Shown piece by piece: positions 61,429 through 64,000 of a DNA stretch of 64,000 bases. A model generated the notes under the pieces. The model was given only the letters and a program-made list of their open reading frames with translations, was not told the origin of the DNA and did not search any database. The DNA is from Bradyrhizobium sp. Arg816 (GTDB lineage: Bacteria > Pseudomonadota > Alphaproteobacteria > Rhizobiales > Xanthobacteraceae): positions 248,001-312,000 of the forward strand of contig NZ_JAPRAQ010000003.1 of NCBI RefSeq assembly GCF_029989365.1, given 5' to 3'. The translations under genes were made by a program, and so were the position numbers. Each line of letters begins with the position of its first letter. The stretch's first letter is position 1.

Positions 61429-62901
61429 CTAATCATCAAACATCTTCGGCGGTACGAACCCGCCGAACTCGCGCTCGATCAGCTCGGCGAGCTTGAGCGG
61501 CGTACGGTCTTCCAGCCACGGGCCGACGATCTGCACGCCGATGGGCAGTCCATCAGGCGCAAAGCCCGTCGGGATCGCGGTGGAAGGCAGACCAGGCAGC
61601 GTCGCGATGCCGGGCCAGGCGAGCTGGTCGGGATAGATGTGCTCCTTGCCGTCGATCTTGATGCGGCGCTGCTCCTGCTCCGGCGAATGGTCGTGCGGAT
61701 AAGCTGCCGTCGGCATCACCGGGCAGATCACGGCGTCGTACGTCTTGAACAGCTCGCGCCATTGCGCCCGCAGCCGCGTGCGTCCGGCATTTGCCGCCAC
61801 CCAGTCGCGATGGCTCAGCGCGATCCCGCGCAGCCGCTCCGCGGCGAGGCTGTTGTCGCGCTCGGGGAGCGCCGCAGCCGCTGCCCTGGCGCCGGCATAA
61901 ACGTCAGGCGCAAAACTTGCTGCGAGGAACGACATCAGCATCCGCATATAGAGCCGCGAGGAAGCTGCGAAATCCGGCAGCAATGGGCTGCTGCGCTCAA
62001 TCCTGACGCCGGCCTTGGCGAGATTGTCGGCCAGCATGTTGATGGTATCGCGCACTGCCGTGTCTGTCGGCATCACCGGGTCGGTGTCGATCACCAGCAC
62101 GCGGAAATCCCTGAACGCAGTATGACGCGCCGCCGGCAATTCGAGCCGGTAGGCGATGCCTGCTTCAATAGGGTCCGGCCCGGCCATGACATCGAGCACG
62201 AGCGAAAGATCGACGGCACTGCGCGCCATCGGACCGATCACCGAAAGATCGCGCTCGAACGGCAAATGAGGCGCCGGTGGCGCGACATGCCCGCGCATCG
62301 CGACGAGGTTGAAGGTCGGCTTGTGCGCATAGATGCCGCAATGGAAGGCGGGCACGCGCAGCGAGCCGCCGATGTCGGAGCCGATCGACAGCGGGCCATA
62401 GCCCGCAGCGAGCGCAGCCGAGGAGCCGCCGGACGAGCCGCCCGGCGTGCGGCCGAGATCGTAGGGGTTGTTGGTGATGCCGTAGATGTCGTTGTAGCTC
62501 TGCCAGTCGCCGAGCGCGAGCGGCACGTTGGTCTTGCCGACGATGACGGTGCCGGCGTCCTTCACCCGCGTGACCGGCAGAGAATCTTCCTTGGCAATGA
62601 AGTCTTTTTGCGCAGGAATGCCCCAGGTCGTCGGCAGGCCCGCAATGTTGTAGGATTCCTTCACCGTCATGGGCAGGCCGAGCAGCGGCTTTCTTTCGCC
62701 GCGAGCCAACGCTCCATCCGCGTCACGCGCAGCGCTCAGCGCGCGCTCGAAATCCCGGACGCAGATCGCGTTGACCTTGCCGTCGTGCCGTTCGATGCGG
62801 TCGATCGCATCCCGCGTGAGCTCGACCGCGGAGACTTTCCTTGCGGCCAACGCGGCCGACAGCTCGACCGCGCTCTTGAAACTCCATTCCGATTTCGCCA
62901 C
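61429..62901 (-). CDS. Amidase (amidase signature family)
   Basis: This 490-residue enzyme has the Ser-Ser-Lys triad: Lys in LLGLPMTVKESYNI and the Gly/Ser-rich GGSSGGSSAALAAGYGPLSIGSDIGGS with cis-Ser and nucleophile Ser. It hydrolyses amides such as indoleacetamide, nicotinamide or others; the substrate cannot be fixed from sequence. The start is a GTG at 62901 placed 6 bp after AGGAG; the longer frame upstream to 63126 crosses a palindromic repeat and is not family-like. It lies between two repeat elements. Confidence 0.9.
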   Translation of the reverse strand: MAKSEWSFKSAVELSAALAARKVSAVELTRDAIDRIERHDGKVNAICVRDFERALSAARDADGALARGERKPLLGLPMTVKESYNIAGLPTTWGIPAQKDFIAKEDSLPVTRVKDAGTVIVGKTNVPLALGDWQSYNDIYGITNNPYDLGRTPGGSSGGSSAALAAGYGPLSIGSDIGGSLRVPAFHCGIYAHKPTFNLVAMRGHVAPPAPHLPFERDLSVIGPMARSAVDLSLVLDVMAGPDPIEAGIAYRLELPAARHTAFRDFRVLVIDTDPVMPTDTAVRDTINMLADNLAKAGVRIERSSPLLPDFAASSRLYMRMLMSFLAASFAPDVYAGARAAAAALPERDNSLAAERLRGIALSHRDWVAANAGRTRLRAQWRELFKTYDAVICPVMPTAAYPHDHSPEQEQRRIKIDGKEHIYPDQLAWPGIATLPGLPSTAIPTGFAPDGLPIGVQIVGPWLEDRTPLKLAELIEREFGGFVPPKMFDD

Positions 62902-63013
62902 GACATGCTCCTGCGCTTCCCTGAAAGGATGATGCGCAGTTTGGCCGAATGCCGCAACCGCCGTTTGATCGCGATTGATATGCCGGTGAGGCTCGTCGGG
63001 CGGACGCCCAAAA

Positions 63014-63158
63014 GTCGGTGTCATCGCCCGGCTTGACCGGGCGATCCAGTACTCCGAGAGGGTTGTGATTGAAGCGATAGGCCGCGGCGTACTGGATCGC
63101 CCGCTCCGGTGCGCAATTGCGCACAAGGCGGGCGATGACTGCGAGTGTGAGGCTGGCT
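63014..63158. repeat. Intergenic palindromic mosaic, type D, copy 2
   Basis: It shares its ends and the GGTTGTGATTGAA block with the element at 60668-60871. Within it, the stem GATCGCCCGC/GCGGGCGAT is split by a segment with the perfect palindrome GTGCGCAATTGCGCAC (63109-63124), the same one found at 55859-55874 in a different host stem. Confidence 0.85.
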
Positions 63159-63160
63159 GC

Positions 63161-64000
63161 CTACGCCGCCCCGATCAATATCCCGACCGCCAGCACGATC
63201 GCGCCGCCGAGCACGATCTGGAACACGGCCTGGAGGAACGGCGTGTCCATGTAGCGCGCGCGGATGAAGGCGATTGCCCACAATTCGAAGAACACGACGA
63301 CGCCGGCTACTCCCGTCGCGATCCAGAATGCGTTCGGCCAGCTGTCTGGGACGAGATAAGGCAGGGTGTGGCCGAGCCCGCCGAGGGTCGTCATAGCGCC
63401 GCAGGTGATGCCGCGCAGCCATGGCGAGCCGCGCCCGGTCAGCGAGCCGTCGTCGGACAGCGCCTCCGCAAAACCCATGCTGATGCCGGCGCCGATCGAC
63501 GCGGCGAGACCGACCAGAAACGTCTGCCAGTTCTGGTGCGTGGCGAAAGCCGCGGCGAACAGCGGCGCCAGCGTCGAGACCGATCCGTCCATCAGGCCGG
63601 CGAGGCCCGGCTGCACATATTGCAGCACGAACATGCGGCGGTTGGTCCGATCTTCCTCCGCGCGCACATCGGGGCTGAGGATCTGGTCCGCCAGCTTTGA
63701 GGCCATCTCTTCGTGGCCCTTCTCGGCTTCGGCGAGATCACCGAGCAAACGGCGCACGCCGACATCCTGCGCCTGTTCGGCGGCCTTCACATAAAAGCGC
63801 TCGGCCTGCATTTCCATCGTCTCGACTTCCCTGCGGATGGTGTCGAGCGACAGGTTCTTGGTGAGCCAGACCGGGCGGCGACGCAGGAAGCCCTTGACGT
63901 CCTCGCGGCGGATGGGAGGCAGGTGCGGACCGAAACGCTGCTCGTACGTCTCCAGCAGCATGTGACGATGCCCGCGCTCTTCTTCGGCCATCTGCTCGAA
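63161..64000 (-). CDS. mbfA: MbfA-type ferritin-VIT1 iron exporter, C-terminal part (5' end off window)
   Basis: The visible 279 residues start within a ferritin-like domain ([24 protein letters not shown], with Glu and ExxH ligands), continue with [15 protein letters not shown] and [16 protein letters not shown], and end with a VIT1/CCC1-type membrane domain (about five helices, beginning [20 protein letters not shown]). This fusion is MbfA, the inner-membrane iron exporter controlled by Irr in Bradyrhizobium and Agrobacterium, which protects against iron and peroxide stress. The start codon and any Irr-binding site lie beyond the right edge. ATG 63991 is internal. Confidence 0.9.
   Translation of the reverse strand, partial: FEQMAEEERGHRHMLLETYEQRFGPHLPPIRREDVKGFLRRRPVWLTKNLSLDTIRREVETMEMQAERFYVKAAEQAQDVGVRRLLGDLAEAEKGHEEMASKLADQILSPDVRAEEDRTNRRMFVLQYVQPGLAGLMDGSVSTLAPLFAAAFATHQNWQTFLVGLAASIGAGISMGFAEALSDDGSLTGRGSPWLRGITCGAMTTLGGLGHTLPYLVPDSWPNAFWIATGVAGVVVFFELWAIAFIRARYMDTPFLQAVFQIVLGGAIVLAVGILIGAA

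Noticed and set aside
61396..63036. 546-codon plus-strand ORF across the amidase
   Set aside because: Antisense to a clear amidase with the Ser-Ser-Lys triad; Arg/His-rich shadow frame.

Overview
The window is GC-rich alphaproteobacterial chromosome, almost certainly from Bradyrhizobium or a very close relative. The evidence is a TlpA thioredoxin (51958-52623) that matches my memory of Bradyrhizobium TlpA almost residue for residue and sits next to argH, a ferritin-VIT1 MbfA iron exporter at the right edge, an lptM-lysA-DUF4175 block, and many short palindromic intergenic repeats typical of these genomes. I see no rRNA, CRISPR array, insertion sequence, prophage or plasmid gene. One tRNA is present, tRNA-Leu(CAA).

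Layout. 0-6 kb: a LuxR-type response regulator overlapping a membrane sensor kinase that runs off the left edge, a membrane-anchored DUF2235 hydrolase, small conserved proteins and tRNA-Leu. 6-14 kb: dsbB, an AbrB-type membrane protein, two small secreted proteins, a TetR regulator facing two hot-dog thioesterases across a double operator, a DsbA-like oxidoreductase, an esterase and a trypsin-fold protein that has lost its catalytic triad. 14-22.5 kb: an M20 amidohydrolase followed by a complete Dpp/Opp-type peptide ABC importer and an AraC regulator. 22.7-33 kb: a beta-propeller autotransporter, a Cache-PAS-GGDEF diguanylate cyclase, dodecin, a GT87 glycosyltransferase, a GH16-GH1 glucanase pair behind a 12-bp tandem repeat, and an HNH nuclease. 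33-44 kb: an NHL protein, a flavin monooxygenase and a DUF2855 protein in one direction; two stress or secreted proteins; a nitronate monooxygenase, ABC binding protein and acyl-CoA ligase operon facing a LysR regulator; and an AlkA-like glycosylase. 44-56 kb is mostly housekeeping: gluQRS, a soluble hybrid kinase, a YihY/BrkB protein, a HIG1 protein, a cobalamin adenosyltransferase, etfB-etfA, a 3-hydroxybutyryl-CoA dehydrogenase, tlpA, argH, lptM and lysA. 56-64 kb: an HIBADH-like dehydrogenase with a PcaC-like protein, a DUF4175 gene divided by one in-frame stop, an NTF2-like protein, an amidase and partial mbfA.

How the genes work together. Clear functional units are the peptide importer with its amidohydrolase, EtfAB with hydroxyacyl-CoA dehydrogenase (fatty-acid and short-chain acyl-CoA oxidation), the secreted GH16 plus GH1 pair (beta-glucan cleavage, then glucoside hydrolysis), and several periplasmic thiol-disulfide proteins (DsbB, a DsbA-like protein, TlpA).

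The most unusual signal is structural. The intergenic palindromes form a nested mosaic: small palindromes sit inside the loops or stems of larger ones. For two host types the window holds both an empty and a filled copy, and the same guest sits in both. No clear new defence or mobile system was found. The other candidates are the DUF4175 gene split by an in-frame TAG, the triad-less protease-fold protein, the propeller autotransporter, and two regulators with clean palindromic operators.
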